From assembly GCF_002954385.1 (NCBI RefSeq), contig NZ_MQVY01000005.1, positions 64,834 through 120,568 of the forward strand: 55,735 nt of DNA, read 5' to 3'. The position numbers and the translations under genes were made by a program. Below, piece by piece: positions 9,038-19,684 of the stretch. Position 1 is the first letter of the stretch. Each line of letters begins with the position of its first letter. Below the pieces are notes generated by a model that did no database searches, was not told where the DNA came from, and saw only the letters and a program-made list of their open reading frames with translations. This DNA is from Tenacibaculum sp. SG-28. GTDB taxonomy: Bacteria > Bacteroidota > Bacteroidia > Flavobacteriales > Flavobacteriaceae.

Positions 9038-10817
9038 ATGAAAAAAACACTTTTAATTACCCTATTATTTCTAATTATTCTTGCATGTAAAAATGGCGAG
9101 ACTCAAAAGGAAGCAAATGAAGGTAATGCTGCTTTTGAAAATTTATTACAAGCGTACAATGCTGGTAAATTGGCACTAGATCCTTTAAGCGCAACATTCT
9201 CTGGTCAAAATAGTTTCAACGATAAGTTCCTAATTTTTTATCCGACGAGTATCTGAACAAAAAGAGAACATTTTATCGAACCATACAAGAAAAATTAGAA
9301 GGCTTTGACAGCAAAGAACTAAGTAAAAGTGAACAAATGAGTTTGGCGGTATTAAACTGGGATTGTACCATGAATCTTTCTCAACTAGAATACAAAAAAG
9401 ATATCTTACTACCAATAGACCAAATGTGGACCGTCAATTTGAGAATGGGCCAATTGGCAAGTGGTACTAGTGCACAACCATTTGCAACGGTAACCGATTA
9501 CAATAACTGGTTACAAAGACTGCAAGGATACACCGAGTGGCTGCAAAGTGCTGAAAAAAGAATGAAAGAAGGAATACGTGAAGGGTATGTTCTACCAAAA
9601 TCTTTAATCGTAAAAGTAATTCCTCAGTTTGAAGTTTTAGCCAATACCAGTCTTGAAAATCATCTTTTTAATTCACCATTTAAACAGTTTCCAACTACAT
9701 TTTCTGAAGAAGAAAAAAACAATATCAAGGAAAAATCAATGGTAGTTTTACAGGAGAAATTAATACCGGCCTTTACCGCACTATATACTTTTTTAAAATC
9801 GGATTATCTGGAGGCAGGAAGAGAAACTAGTGGTTTTAGTGACCTTCCTAATGGAATATCATACTACCAGCATGCTATTAAGAATTACACGACAACAGAA
9901 ATGAGTGCTGATGAAATTCACACTTTAGGACTAAAAGAGGTAGCAAGAATTTTATCGGAAATGGAAAAAGTTAAACAACAAGTTGGGTTTGAAGGAACCC
10001 TAAAAGACTTTTTTGACTTTGTAAGGAACAACAAAGAATTAATGCCGTATACCACTCCTGCGGAAATTATTGCCAATTTCAATACTATTCATGAAAAAAT
10101 GAAACCACAACTAGATAAGCTTTTTGGCAACAAACCTAAAACGCCTTTTGTGGTAAAGCAAACAGAAAAGTTTAGAGAAGCCTCTGCAAGTGCAGAATAC
10201 AATCCGGGTTCGTTAGACGGAACAAGACCAGGGGTATTTTACACACCAATTCCCAATGCTTCGAAATACAATGTTTTTTCAGACGAAGCCCTGTTCTTAC
10301 ACGAGGCAATTCCTGGGCATCATTATCAAATTTCTTTAACACAAGAAAATGAAAATTTGCCCGATTTTAGAAAAACATTATGGTATAGTGCCTACGGTGA
10401 AGGATGGGCACTATATACAGAAAATTTAGGGAAAGAGTTAGGTTTATACGAAGACCCTTATCAGTATTTTGGTATGCTTGGAATGGAAATGCACCGTGCA
10501 ATACGTTTGGTAGTCGATACAGGAATACACGCAAAAGGATGGTCTCGAGAAAAAGCGATTCAGTATTCGTTGGATAATGAGGCAGAATCGGAAGCAAGTA
10601 TAATCTCTGAAATTGAACGTTATATGGCTAATCCTGGGCAAGCTTTATCGTATAAGATGGGCAATTAAAAATACGAGAATTGCGCAGTAAAGCGGAAAAA
10701 CAATTAGGTAGTAATTTTGATATTCGTGAATTTCACAACGAAGTATTAGAAACAGGTTGTATTCCTTTGGCATTATTGGAAAATAAAATTGACAATTGGA
10801 TAAATTCTAAACAATAA
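9038..10817 (+). CDS. DUF885 family lipoprotein, probable metallopeptidase (two frameshifts)
   Basis: The corrected protein has about 593 residues, the usual DUF885 length. A lipoprotein signal (LLFLIILACKNG) is followed by the family fold with the zinc motif EAIPGHHYQ and a downstream YGEGWALYTE, as in M1-like gluzincins. The frame breaks twice. One base is missing near CC or T6 at 9229-9239, giving DKFPNFLSDEYLNKK when restored. One G is missing at 10659-10661, giving SYKMGQLKIRELRSKAEKQ when restored, through to TAA at 10815-10817. The role is probably peptide hydrolysis in the envelope; the substrate is unknown. Confidence 0.85.
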
Positions 10818-10832
10818 ATACCACTTAAACGC

Positions 10833-10866
10833 ATACGTCTGTGCTGTAAAAACAGTACAGACGTAT
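10833..10866 (+). terminator. Terminator after the DUF885 gene
   Basis: ATACGTCTGTGCTGT and ACAGTACAGACGTAT pair over 15 bp with one G-U pair around an AAAA loop. A short T-rich stretch follows. Confidence 0.75.
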
Positions 10867-10886
10867 TTGTATTAGACCATGTACCT

Positions 10887-11740
10887 ATGAAACTAACCAC
10901 TTCTTTTGTTTTAATTTTTTTGTACAGTTATTGCTGCTTTACTCAAACTGAGTCGGAAATATTATTGTTCGACCTATCGCAGAAAAATGGCATTTGGCAG
11001 CTCGAAAAGGGCAACAATATCTCTACCAATAAAGGATATGATAACCAGCCATATTTTTACAATGACAACAGCATTATTTATGCTTCTACTAGAAATGGGC
11101 AAACCGATATTGTACATTATGATTTACTAAAAAACACAAAAACCTATATATCCGATACACCAGATGGTGGCGAATATTCTCCACAAAGAATTCCTAGTTC
11201 ACATAGTATTTCAGCGGTACGATTAGATACCAATGGAAAACAAAATCTTTACCAATACAATGTATCGAATGGAGAAATAAAAACGTTAGTACCAAATTTA
11301 GTTGTTGCCTACCCAAGATGGTATACTAAAAATAGATTAGCAGCCTCTGTCATTGAAAATGATGCATTGGTCTTATATCTCTGTAATGTAAAAACGAATA
11401 CGAATACTTATATTACGGCTAATGCAGGAAGGTCTATACATAGAATTCCGGGTACAAATTTACTGAGCTACCTTCAAAAAATAATGAAAATTGGGAGGTA
11501 TGGGAGCTAAATCCTGAAACCTATGCACGGAAAAAGATTACGGATATTGGAAATAACCAGGATGTATGTTGGTTACCCAATGGGGAGCTACTGATTGCTG
11601 CCAATAATACAATTATCAAATACAACCCCAATACCAAAAATGAATCTATTTTCTACACACTCAAAATAAAAACTTTTCAAAGCATTACCAGAATGGCGGT
11701 GAATGCAGCGGGAAATAAATTTGCTTTGGTTGCTGAATAG
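10887..11740 (+). CDS. Exported TolB/WD40-like beta-propeller protein (frameshift at 11476-11481)
   Basis: The corrected protein has 284 residues, with a signal peptide (LIFLYSYCCFTQ) and repeated propeller blades such as QPYFYNDNSIIYASTRNGQTDI and GEYSPQRIP. The frame ends early at 11510. Restoring one A in the run 11476-11481 gives LQKNNENWEVWELNPETY and then more blades to TAG at 11738-11740. It is probably a periplasmic or surface protein. It follows the DUF885 gene, but a terminator lies between them. Confidence 0.75.
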
Positions 11741-11994
11741 ATAAAAAATAAAATACATTCTATTAGTAAAATTTTCTTCCACAGCTTTTAGTTTCGGTAT
11801 ACAGGAATTTAAAAGAATTAAAAGAACCTAATACAAAACAGAATATCAAATATTAATGTAATTTCATAAATATTTTAGAGACCAATTATTTGAACTAAAA
11901 ATAAACTATTACAAACGCAAAAAAATAACATACAGCTATCTTTAGATTTATAATTTAGCCAGTAACTAATTATCTGCATTACAAAACTAATCTT

Positions 11995-13322
11995 ATGAAA
12001 AAAACTCTTCTACTACTTTGTTTTATCTCCGTTACTATAAACGCTCAGCAAGACCTTTCTCTTTATAAAATTATCGATGGAATTTCAAAAGAAAGAATTG
12101 AAAGTGATATTACCACCTTAGCAAATTTTGGCACAAGACATACGTTGAGTGATACTATTTCTAATACCAGAGGAATAGGTGCCGCTAGAAGATGGATTAA
12201 ATCTGAATTTGAGACGATTTCTTCAGCCTGTGATAATTGTTTGGAGGTATTTTACCAAAAAGATTATGTTACCAAAGGTACCAACCAACGAATTACCAAA
12301 GACGTTGGGTAGTAAACGTGGTAGCTATTCAAAAAGGAACAAAAAACCCTAACAATTATATTATAATGAGTGGTGACATTGATTCCAGAATATCCGATCC
12401 AAATAATTATACAGATGATGCTCCTGGTGCCAATGACAACGCGACAGGAATGGCAGGAACAATAGAAGCTGCAAGAGTACTTTCAAAATACAGTTTTGAA
12501 AATAGCATTATATACGTTGGTTTATCTGGCGAAGAGCAAGGTTTATTCGGTGGAAAAGGATTGGCTGCTTATGCGAAAAAGAAAAACTGGAACATTATTG
12601 GAGTTATAAATAACGATATGATTGGAAATATATCGGGAGTAGATGGTGTTATAGACAACAGAACTTTTAGAATATTTTCGGAACCCACGCCACCTAACGA
12701 AACGGAGAGACAGCGCACCGCAAGAAGATTTTACGGTGGAGAGGTAGATGGAATATCTCGTCAATTGGCAAGATATGTGTACAAAACTACCAAAACCTAT
12801 ATGCCTGAAATGAATCCTAAACTAGTGTACCGATTGGACAGATTCGGACGAGGAGGGCATCACAGACCTTTTAACGATGCAGGTTTCGCCGGTATACGAA
12901 TAATGGAGGCGCACGAGAATTATACCCAACAACACCAGGATATCAGAAACGAAAATGGAATTGCTTACGGAGATAAATTAGAATTTGTAAACTTTGCCTA
13001 TGCACAAAAATTAACTGCTGTAAATGCCATTACCTTAGCTAGTTTAGCGAAAGCGCCTCTAGCTCCAAAAAGTGTTGCTATCGGAGGTATTGTAGAGCCC
13101 TCTGTAAAATTAAAATGGTCTAGTGTACCGGAAGCTGCAGGTTATAAAATATACTGGAGAGATACAACTTCTCCAACATGGGACAATAGCAGATACGTTG
13201 GTAATAGTACTGAATTTACTTTGGATGGCATTGTAATTGATAATTTTTATTTTGGAGTTGCTGCAGTAGGTAAAGACGGACAAGAGAGTGTGGTTACATT
13301 TCCAAACAGTATATTACGTTAG
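11995..13322 (+). CDS. M28-family exported peptidase with C-terminal FN3-like domain (frameshift at 12305-12309)
   Basis: The corrected protein has about 442 residues. A signal peptide (ISVTINAQ) is followed by a helical region, the M28 catalytic domain and an FN3-like domain (about 355-440). Visible M28 elements are PGANDNATG, the general base pair in LSGEEQG, NNDMIGN and a late His in GRGGHHRPFND. The first metal ligand, usually His in GHxDS, reads GDIDS here. The break is at 12305-12309; one restored base gives ITKDVWVVNVVAIQKG. Probably an extracellular or periplasmic aminopeptidase. Confidence 0.85.
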
Positions 13323-13356
13323 TATTTCGTAACATCTAAAAGACAATTTTTACAGT

Positions 13357-14241
13357 ATGAAAAAAGTGCTAATCTCAGGAGGAACTGGTTTAATTGGAAA
13401 GGAGCTTTCTAAGCGTTTCCTTTCTCTTGGAATTCCGGTAAATATTCTCTCTAGAAATCCTAGAGCAGAAAACCATTATTTCTGGGATATTGATAAAAAG
13501 CTAATGGATGAAAAAGCTTTGGAAGGGGTAACGCATATTATCCATCTGGCAGGTGCTGGAATAGCAGATAAAAGATGGTCTAAGGAAAGAAAACAAGAGA
13601 TTATTGCCAGTAGAGTAGATTCCGCTGATTTGTTATTTAGCTATGCACAAAAATTGCAAGTAAAACTTTCCGGTTTCATTTCCGCATCCGGAATTGGTTA
13701 TTATGGGGCAACTACGAGTGAAAAAATATATACTGAAGAAGACAACCCTGCAAAAGATTATATTTCAAATGTATGCATCGCTTGGGAAAACGCAAGCAAA
13801 CAATTTGAAAAACTAGGTGCTACAATTAGTGTTTTCAGAACAGGTATTGTGCTTAGTAAAAAAGGTGGCGCTTTGCAAAAAATGAATACACCAGTATTTG
13901 TCGCGCCTATAGGTTCCGGAAAACAATACATGCCCTGGATTCACATAAACGACTTGTGCGACATGTATACGATGTCGGTTACAGAAAGTAATTTCTCTGG
14001 TATTTATAACGCGGTAGCACCAGAACATCAAACCAATACAAATTTTACCGCGATATTAGGAAAAATGCAAAATAAACTAGTGAGCCCTGTAGCAATACCC
14101 GCCACTATTTTTAAACTTGCTTTTGGGGAATTGTCTTGTATTTTATTAGATGGAAGTAGAGTTTCCGCTACTAAAATTTGCAAAAAACACCAATTTAAGC
14201 ATAGGGATTTACAAAGTGCACTAGCAAATATTTTTAAGTAG
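13357..14241 (+). CDS. TIGR01777-family NAD(P)-dependent epimerase
   Basis: The 294-residue cytoplasmic protein is a short-chain-dehydrogenase-like epimerase of the TIGR01777 type (E. coli YfcH). It has the dinucleotide motif GGTGLIGKEL at the N-terminus, ASGIGYYG in the middle and MPWIHINDLCDMY, followed by the family-specific IYNAVAPE. The substrate of this family is not known. It follows the M28 gene by 34 bases and ends at a terminator. Confidence 0.9.
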   Translation: MKKVLISGGTGLIGKELSKRFLSLGIPVNILSRNPRAENHYFWDIDKKLMDEKALEGVTHIIHLAGAGIADKRWSKERKQEIIASRVDSADLLFSYAQKLQVKLSGFISASGIGYYGATTSEKIYTEEDNPAKDYISNVCIAWENASKQFEKLGATISVFRTGIVLSKKGGALQKMNTPVFVAPIGSGKQYMPWIHINDLCDMYTMSVTESNFSGIYNAVAPEHQTNTNFTAILGKMQNKLVSPVAIPATIFKLAFGELSCILLDGSRVSATKICKKHQFKHRDLQSALANIFK

Positions 14242-14246
14242 TAAAC

Positions 14247-14286
14247 AATTAAAAAAGCACTCTTTTACAAAAATGCTTTTTTAATT
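14247..14286. terminator. Bidirectional terminator between convergent genes
   Basis: AATTAAAAAAGCA and TGCTTTTTTAATT form 13-bp perfect arms around a 14-base loop, between the epimerase gene (+) and the gene at 14307 (-). Confidence 0.85.
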
Positions 14287-14306
14287 TTATGGATACTAGT
14301 ATAGAA

Positions 14307-15040
14307 TTACAACTTCGTCGTTGTCATTTCTATATTTGTTCCTAAATCTTGCCCTTGCACTTGCATTGCCATATTTAATTTAGAAGCAACAGGTACTCCT
14401 GAATTTCTATCAATTTCAATATTTCCTGTGATATCTCCATCAGCAACCCCTGTCACTTTTCCAGAAACTTTTAAAGAAACAACAGCCTTAGTAATTGCAG
14501 CAACGGTATAGGTATATGCAAAGTTCATACCTTGCTTGGTATCTTTCATCTCCCAAGAAGAGCCAACCGTAACAGCTTCTTTAGGATAAACAACATTACT
14601 AGATTGATTGGTGAATTGATCTGCCCCAGGAATGTTTGGTTCTACTTTAGTTTCTAAAACTTCCCCTAAACTATTTCCTTTCATCGAAATGACAGCACTC
14701 AACACAGGGTCCATTTGTGATTTCAACAACTTACTCATTGGGTCTAAATCAGCATCTCCTTTACTAGAGTCATAACTCATTTTTTGACCTCCTTGATTCA
14801 TTTGCATCGCAATTTTATCAAATTTAATATTACAAGAATACCCAGCTTCAGAGGCCTCTGTAATATTTTGAATCATTTTCATACTCATGTTGGTAGACAT
14901 CGCTCCGCCTGCTCCCATTTGCGACATAGACATCTCGGATGCGTAGGTATCTCCTTTAGTGTAGTTTAATCGGAGCATAACGCTCTCTTGTGCAAAAGTT
15001 ACCGTTGTAAACAATAACAATGCTAAAATTTTTTTATCAT
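14307..15040 (-). CDS. Exported DUF6263-like protein (frameshift in the signal peptide)
   Basis: The corrected protein has 244 residues. The ATG at 15038-15040 reads MIKK and then stops. Restoring one A in the run of seven (T7 at 15029-15035 on the plus strand) gives MIKKILALLLFTTVTFAQ, a clean signal peptide joined to the rest. The mature part is Met- and Ser-rich near the N-terminus and shows YPKEAVTVGSSWEM and KVSGKVTGVADGDITGNIEI, as in the DUF6263 group of secreted Bacteroidetes proteins. Function unknown. Confidence 0.72.
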
Positions 15041-15107
15041 TTTAATTAGTTTAGAAAACGAAAATACAAATTAAATTATACAGTTATTAGTGGAATAAAC
15101 ATTTTTA

Positions 15108-16199
15108 TTATTTGGAAAAAACTTTACTGAAATCATAGGTAAACCCAACCAAAAACACATCGGCTCCTCTGGCGCCAGTAACAGATTTTGAACCGTCCAA
15201 TCGAATAGAACTATGAATGTATAAGTTATCTTGCAAATAATAATTTAAACCTCCTATCCACTGCAATAAATGGTATTGGCCTAAATCGTGGTCGTTACTA
15301 TCAACATCATCCATGTAGTTAATCCCTGCTTGTATCTCAATATTTTTGGAAGCCCGAAATGATGAAAACAGTTCATAACCAATAGTTGCAAAGGAAATAA
15401 TTTCGTTTTCACCAATACGAATAAACTCATCATCATTATAGGTAACGGCAGCGGTTATAGCAAGGTCTTTATGACTATAATTAAGACCTGCTACATAATT
15501 ATCAGTAGTATTACCAATATCTTCTATAAACTCTTTTACTCCATCTTGTATTTTGGCAGTATTATACGCTACTCCAAATTTCCAAGAATTCAGCGCGTAC
15601 TCAGCAGATACTCCATAGTTCTCGTATTTCCCGAACAGCTGTGTTTGCAAACCAATGTTAAAATTACCAAAAGAATTTCGGTATACTATCGATTTATCGG
15701 CCCTACCAGTTCCCTTCCATCCACCATCGGTACCTCCTGTATAAACTCCTGTAGCACTACCTCCAAAAACTGTGAAATTATCAGTATATCCTGCAATATC
15801 ATAGTATACACCCCATTGTTTACCTACGGTAAGAGTTCCCCACTTTCCATACGAAAAACCACCGTACATTAAACGTTGTTCAAAGGGCTCAATCTCTTTA
15901 AAAGGGTCGTTAATAAACTCATCTGGAGAAGCAGCGTCATTGTTAAAAACTTCTCCATCAATGATATGGTATCTGTACTCTAAGTTTATAATAAAGGCTA
16001 AATCCTCATTAATTTTATGATCTAATTGTAATCCTAACTTAGGTAAATTCTCTTGTAATTCAATTTGATTATCAAAAATAGCAGTTTGAACGCTAAATTT
16101 GCCGTAGAATTCTAAACTAGAGGTTGGTTCTTCGGTTTGGGCCTCAATCAGGGTAATGCTGCCAATTATACATAGGAAAGTTAGAAGATGCTTTTTCAT
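15108..16199 (-). CDS. Porin-like outer membrane beta-barrel
   Basis: The 363-residue protein has a signal peptide (IIGSITLIEAQ) and repeated amphipathic strands typical of general porins, for example EFYGKFSVQTAIFD, GKWGTLTVGKQWGVYYD and FGNFNIGLQTQLFGKY. The C-terminal strand (DVFLVGFTYDFSKVFSK) is barrel-like. It probably forms a diffusion channel for small solutes. It is one of several envelope genes on this strand; 67 bases separate it from the gene at 14307. Confidence 0.82.
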   Translation of the reverse strand: MKKHLLTFLCIIGSITLIEAQTEEPTSSLEFYGKFSVQTAIFDNQIELQENLPKLGLQLDHKINEDLAFIINLEYRYHIIDGEVFNNDAASPDEFINDPFKEIEPFEQRLMYGGFSYGKWGTLTVGKQWGVYYDIAGYTDNFTVFGGSATGVYTGGTDGGWKGTGRADKSIVYRNSFGNFNIGLQTQLFGKYENYGVSAEYALNSWKFGVAYNTAKIQDGVKEFIEDIGNTTDNYVAGLNYSHKDLAITAAVTYNDDEFIRIGENEIISFATIGYELFSSFRASKNIEIQAGINYMDDVDSNDHDLGQYHLLQWIGGLNYYLQDNLYIHSSIRLDGSKSVTGARGADVFLVGFTYDFSKVFSK

Positions 16200-16257
16200 G
16201 GTGTTTCTTTGAATTTACTTTAAAACGATTATTTTAAATGTACCTTAAATAAAAATG

Positions 16258-17394
16258 CTATTGCTCACCTTTATTTTTATATTTCATTTTACCAGTAAAA
16301 TACCCTAACCCGAATGGAATAAAAATAATTACCGCTAATAAAAGAATCAGATAAATTAGAATGTTACTTAGTATCGATTTTATATGCAACATTGTACTGT
16401 CTAATAAATCTTTGGAAAGTTCTGATACTTCCTCTGTAACGACAGCTCTTTCTCTCATAAAGAGCTTATAATATTCGGCTCTTTCTCTTTGAATAATACT
16501 ATCCCATAGTACTCTTTCCTCTCCCAGAGTTTCAACAGAGTTTCTCAAAGAATAATCCAAACGCGTAAAAAGAGGACCAATTTCGTCTCTAAAATTAATG
16601 ACCAAAGAATCTAAATTTTCTGGCGTGTTTTCAATAGTACTAATGAAACGTTCTAGTTTTTGATTAAATACATTTTGTAGCGAATCAATAGCCAGGGAAT
16701 CTAGTCCGCTTTCTAGAAGTAATAACTCTGTATTCCAACCAACCTGTTTCGAAGCAAGCGAACTGGAATAGGTTAATTTGTTGGATAAATCAGCTACCAC
16801 CTCCGATAACGTTCCTACCGTTTTAACCGCCAAACTGTCGTCTATAGACTTAAATTTATAATACTCGTCTCGAATTGGAGTATGATAGGATTTTGCAAAA
16901 GAAATAGGGTTTTTTGCGGCAAATTCGGTAACAAACCCTTGTAATTTTTTAAATTCAGTGTCTCCTAAAGTATTTCTTGCAATCTTGGTGATATCTTTGG
17001 TACTTTGTTGAATTAGCTTTTCGAGTATTTCGATATCGTCTTTAAAAACACTATTGGTTTCGTTACGCTCAAAAAAATCTCTATTTTGTAGTAAAAAACT
17101 CCACGTATCCAACAAAGCTAATTTTGGGGTAGTTTGAAAACCTACTTTTTTAAACTCTGATAAAGTATTAATTCGCCATCGTAACAAGTTGATTTTAGTC
17201 TCCTTATCACTCGTTAACGCCATTAAACTATCGGTAGCGTACTCTATTTTGTTGGAGGTTTCCCGAACTAGATCTTGGGTCAGCAATCTTATGTTTAGAT
17301 CTGTTCTGCTTAGAGGAATTTGTTCACTCTCAAATTTAACCAGCGAACAAGAACTGAAAAGAAATAGAACAAGAAGAACGTAAATATATTTCAT
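16258..17394 (-). CDS. Lipoprotein with C-terminal membrane segment, unknown
   Basis: Starting at the ATG at 17394, the protein has 378 residues. It begins with a lipoprotein signal (VLLVLFLFSSCSLVKFESE), continues with a long helical, Ser- and Leu-rich body (about 25-335), and ends with a strongly hydrophobic span (LSNILIYLILLLAVIIFIPFG) and a basic tail. A lipid anchor at one end and a membrane span at the other would tie two parts of the envelope, or both ends to one membrane. I do not recognise the family. It lies 58 bases upstream of the porin gene in the same direction. Confidence 0.65.
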   Translation of the reverse strand: MKYIYVLLVLFLFSSCSLVKFESEQIPLSRTDLNIRLLTQDLVRETSNKIEYATDSLMALTSDKETKINLLRWRINTLSEFKKVGFQTTPKLALLDTWSFLLQNRDFFERNETNSVFKDDIEILEKLIQQSTKDITKIARNTLGDTEFKKLQGFVTEFAAKNPISFAKSYHTPIRDEYYKFKSIDDSLAVKTVGTLSEVVADLSNKLTYSSSLASKQVGWNTELLLLESGLDSLAIDSLQNVFNQKLERFISTIENTPENLDSLVINFRDEIGPLFTRLDYSLRNSVETLGEERVLWDSIIQRERAEYYKLFMRERAVVTEEVSELSKDLLDSTMLHIKSILSNILIYLILLLAVIIFIPFGLGYFTGKMKYKNKGEQ

Positions 17395-17444
17395 GAAGGT
17401 AAAGATTTTGAAATACAATTAATTTAGGAAAGCTGTAATAGAAA

Positions 17445-17479
17445 AAACTCCTAATCGATTTTTAAAAGATTAGGAGTTT
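17445..17479 (-). terminator. Terminator after the lipoprotein gene at 17488
   Basis: AAACTCCTAATC and GATTAGGAGTTT form 12-bp perfect arms around an 11-base loop, just downstream of the minus-strand gene ending at 17488. Confidence 0.8.
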
Positions 17480-17487
17480 CTATGGTA

Positions 17488-18135
17488 TTAATAAGTACTT
17501 TTTGAATTTTGAGAAAGTAGCACTTTATTTTTGATTAGGTAATCTACCAGATTACCTGCATATGAGCTTGCTGCTCCACCTAAACTAGATGGATTTTGAA
17601 GCGTTGATTGTCCTTTCCATAGCAAAGCGTTCTCCTTATCAGAAGTTACCATAACGTCGTATAAATTAGACTCTATCACGTACTCTTTTACATTTTCGTA
17701 ATAACTAGGGGTGTAAATTCTGTCGTAATTTCGATAAACATAACGTCCATAGCGGTAATAACCACTTGGGTACATATACGAATCACCAGGAACGTAATCT
17801 GTTCTATCTCGAACGTTTACCAGACTAATTCCAATAGCACCGTCAACACCTAAGGCCTCTAATTTTTTAGCGATATTTTCTGTTTGCCAATCACTCTTAG
17901 TAGCACTTGGGGTTAAAAAGGTAGTTCCTTGTACGGCATCAATCCCTTCGTCTCGTAAATCTTGTACTACTTGCTGTTCTACTGCACTTCGAACTGCAAA
18001 ATCTTTACTGATAACTATTACTGCTATTTTTTTAAATTCTTTGCCCGTAAAGTCATTTTTTTTCCAAACATATTCCATTGATGGTGCGCAACCAACAAGT
18101 AATACGGAAACCAATAATAATAAAACTTTTTTCAT
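17488..18135 (-). CDS. DUF4136-like lipoprotein
   Basis: The 215-residue protein has a lipoprotein signal (LLVSVLLVGCAPS). The body begins with FKKIAVIVISKDFAVRSAVEQQVVQDL, in the style of periplasmic proteins that handle a subunit-like fold, and includes a Tyr-rich segment (YMYPSGYYRYGRYVYRNYD). The C-terminal part (ENALLWKGQSTLQNP) resembles DUF4136. It ends before its own terminator. It lies 34 bases downstream of the barrel gene at 18170, so the two may be cotranscribed. Confidence 0.7.
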   Translation of the reverse strand: MKKVLLLLVSVLLVGCAPSMEYVWKKNDFTGKEFKKIAVIVISKDFAVRSAVEQQVVQDLRDEGIDAVQGTTFLTPSATKSDWQTENIAKKLEALGVDGAIGISLVNVRDRTDYVPGDSYMYPSGYYRYGRYVYRNYDRIYTPSYYENVKEYVIESNLYDVMVTSDKENALLWKGQSTLQNPSSLGGAASSYAGNLVDYLIKNKVLLSQNSKSTY

Positions 18136-18169
18136 GATTATATGTATCTATTAAATTAAGTAAACTCTA

Positions 18170-18907
18170 TTATAAAAATATTGTAGCTCCAATACGAATT
18201 GTATTAATATCATTCGTAAAATTAGGATAATATCCTGCATTAACCTTAAACTTATTCGGCTTAATCATATAATTGAAATTAAACTCTCCTGTCCAAATTG
18301 TTCTGTCTAAAATAGTAACAATTGGGTTTACAAACAAAAAAGCACGCTGATTAAAACTAATACTCATATTGGTTTGTAAATTAATACCTGTATGCGAATC
18401 TCCTTGGTACTTATTTGGTTCTGTAATGTGTACAATTCCAATGCCTGGGAACGCAGAAATTTTTGGTGTAAATACATAACCGGCAACGACTCCTGCTGCT
18501 AACGACCAAACATCAGACCCTAAACCTTTCTCAAAACTACCAGTAGGCATGGTAATATCCAAGTATGGAGCAATAGCAATTAAACGATCTGTAATGTTAC
18601 GTTTCGCAGCATGAAAATAGCGAACACGAGTATCGCTAATTCCGAAGTGATCTGTTCCTTCATTATATAAAAATGGTACTTCTACCAATAATAAATTATC
18701 CGGATTAAAAGCATACTGCACATTAAACCTCGCACCGTACAAGTCTGGTCCGTTTTTGTGGGATTGGTATTCAAAAGCACCATTAACTTGCGTATACAAG
18801 TTGGTTGGTTTAGAGGCATCAACAGTTTGCGCATCATCCTGCGCTGTCGATGTTAAAGTAACAGATAGCAGCATAGCAAGCAGTGCTATTTTTGATGAGA
18901 TTTTCAT
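18170..18907 (-). CDS. Small outer membrane beta-barrel protein
   Basis: The 245-residue protein has a signal peptide (LLSVTLTSTAQ) and about ten to twelve predicted strands, such as LYGARFNVQYAF, LLLVEVPFLYNEG and APYLDITMPTGSFEKG. The last strand is INTIRIGATIFL. The layout resembles the MetA-like or transporter-like barrels often called putative transporters. The ligand is unknown. Confidence 0.75.
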   Translation of the reverse strand: MKISSKIALLAMLLSVTLTSTAQDDAQTVDASKPTNLYTQVNGAFEYQSHKNGPDLYGARFNVQYAFNPDNLLLVEVPFLYNEGTDHFGISDTRVRYFHAAKRNITDRLIAIAPYLDITMPTGSFEKGLGSDVWSLAAGVVAGYVFTPKISAFPGIGIVHITEPNKYQGDSHTGINLQTNMSISFNQRAFLFVNPIVTILDRTIWTGEFNFNYMIKPNKFKVNAGYYPNFTNDINTIRIGATIFL

Positions 18908-18962
18908 AATGTAATTTTTAATATTTGTTAATTTCGATCTATAGGGAGAAATTGAAATACAA

Positions 18963-18999
18963 GAACTCCAGAAAAAAATGAAATTCTTTTCTGGAGTTC
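18963..18999 (-). terminator. Terminator after the OmpA-family gene
   Basis: GAACTCCAGAAAA and TTTTCTGGAGTTC form 13-bp perfect arms around an 11-base loop, just downstream of the minus-strand gene ending at 19012. Confidence 0.82.
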
Positions 19000-19011
19000 G
19001 TAAATAATGTA

Positions 19012-19656
19012 TTATAACTTCCCTGCTTGGGCATTACTCTTCATTTCGTCATTTGCATAAATTCCTAATTCCACTCTTCTGTTTTTTGCTCTATTTTCGT
19101 CATCGTTAGGATATTTAGGCTGTGTTTCACCGTACCATTTTACGGTTAAGCGAGAACTACTTACGCCTTGACTTACTAAATAATTGGATACTGCTTGTGC
19201 TCTTTTTTGCGAAAGCGACATGTTGTATTCTGCAGCACCACTATCATCGGTATGTCCTTCGATTAAAATATTGGTATCTGGATAACTTTTAAAGACACCT
19301 GCTAAATCTGCTAAATCTTGTTTGTAATCTGCATTCAAGTTAGCAGAATTGATTTTAAAAGCCACACTAGAATCAAAAGTAACATTAATTCCTTCCCCTA
19401 CTCTATTTACTTCTGCAGTTGGTATTGCCTGAGAGATGTCTTGTGCTTGTTTGTCCATACTCTTTCCAATAAGATTCCCAGCTGTTCCACCAACTGCTGC
19501 TCCAGCCAATATACCCCAAACACTTCCTTTCGAAACTGCTGCACCTAATAAGGCTCCACCTGCAGCACCGGCCATTGTTCCTTTTTGTTGTTTGTTTAAA
19601 CTTGCACATCCTGTCATTAAACTTAATGCTAGGGTAATCACTAATAATTTTTTCAT
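19012..19656 (-). CDS. OmpA-family lipoprotein with glycine zipper (YiaD-like)
   Basis: The 214-residue protein has a lipoprotein signal (LALSLMTGCASLNKQ), a glycine-zipper segment (about 30-70, GAAGGALLGAAVSKG and GILAGAAVGGTAGNLIG) and a C-terminal OmpA peptidoglycan-binding domain. Key residues of the latter are visible in IEGHTDDSGAAEYNMSLSQKRA and NRRVEL. It would anchor the outer membrane to the cell wall. It is the last gene of a minus-strand run that starts with the VOC protein at 25153 and is followed by a terminator. Confidence 0.92.
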   Translation of the reverse strand: MKKLLVITLALSLMTGCASLNKQQKGTMAGAAGGALLGAAVSKGSVWGILAGAAVGGTAGNLIGKSMDKQAQDISQAIPTAEVNRVGEGINVTFDSSVAFKINSANLNADYKQDLADLAGVFKSYPDTNILIEGHTDDSGAAEYNMSLSQKRAQAVSNYLVSQGVSSSRLTVKWYGETQPKYPNDDENRAKNRRVELGIYANDEMKSNAQAGKL

Positions 19657-19684
19657 GTTTTTACTTTTTTAATTTATTTCTATT

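Noticed and set aside
16258..19656. Envelope genes as a Sus-type polysaccharide utilisation locus
   Set aside because: No SusD-like protein, glycoside hydrolase or hybrid regulator is present.
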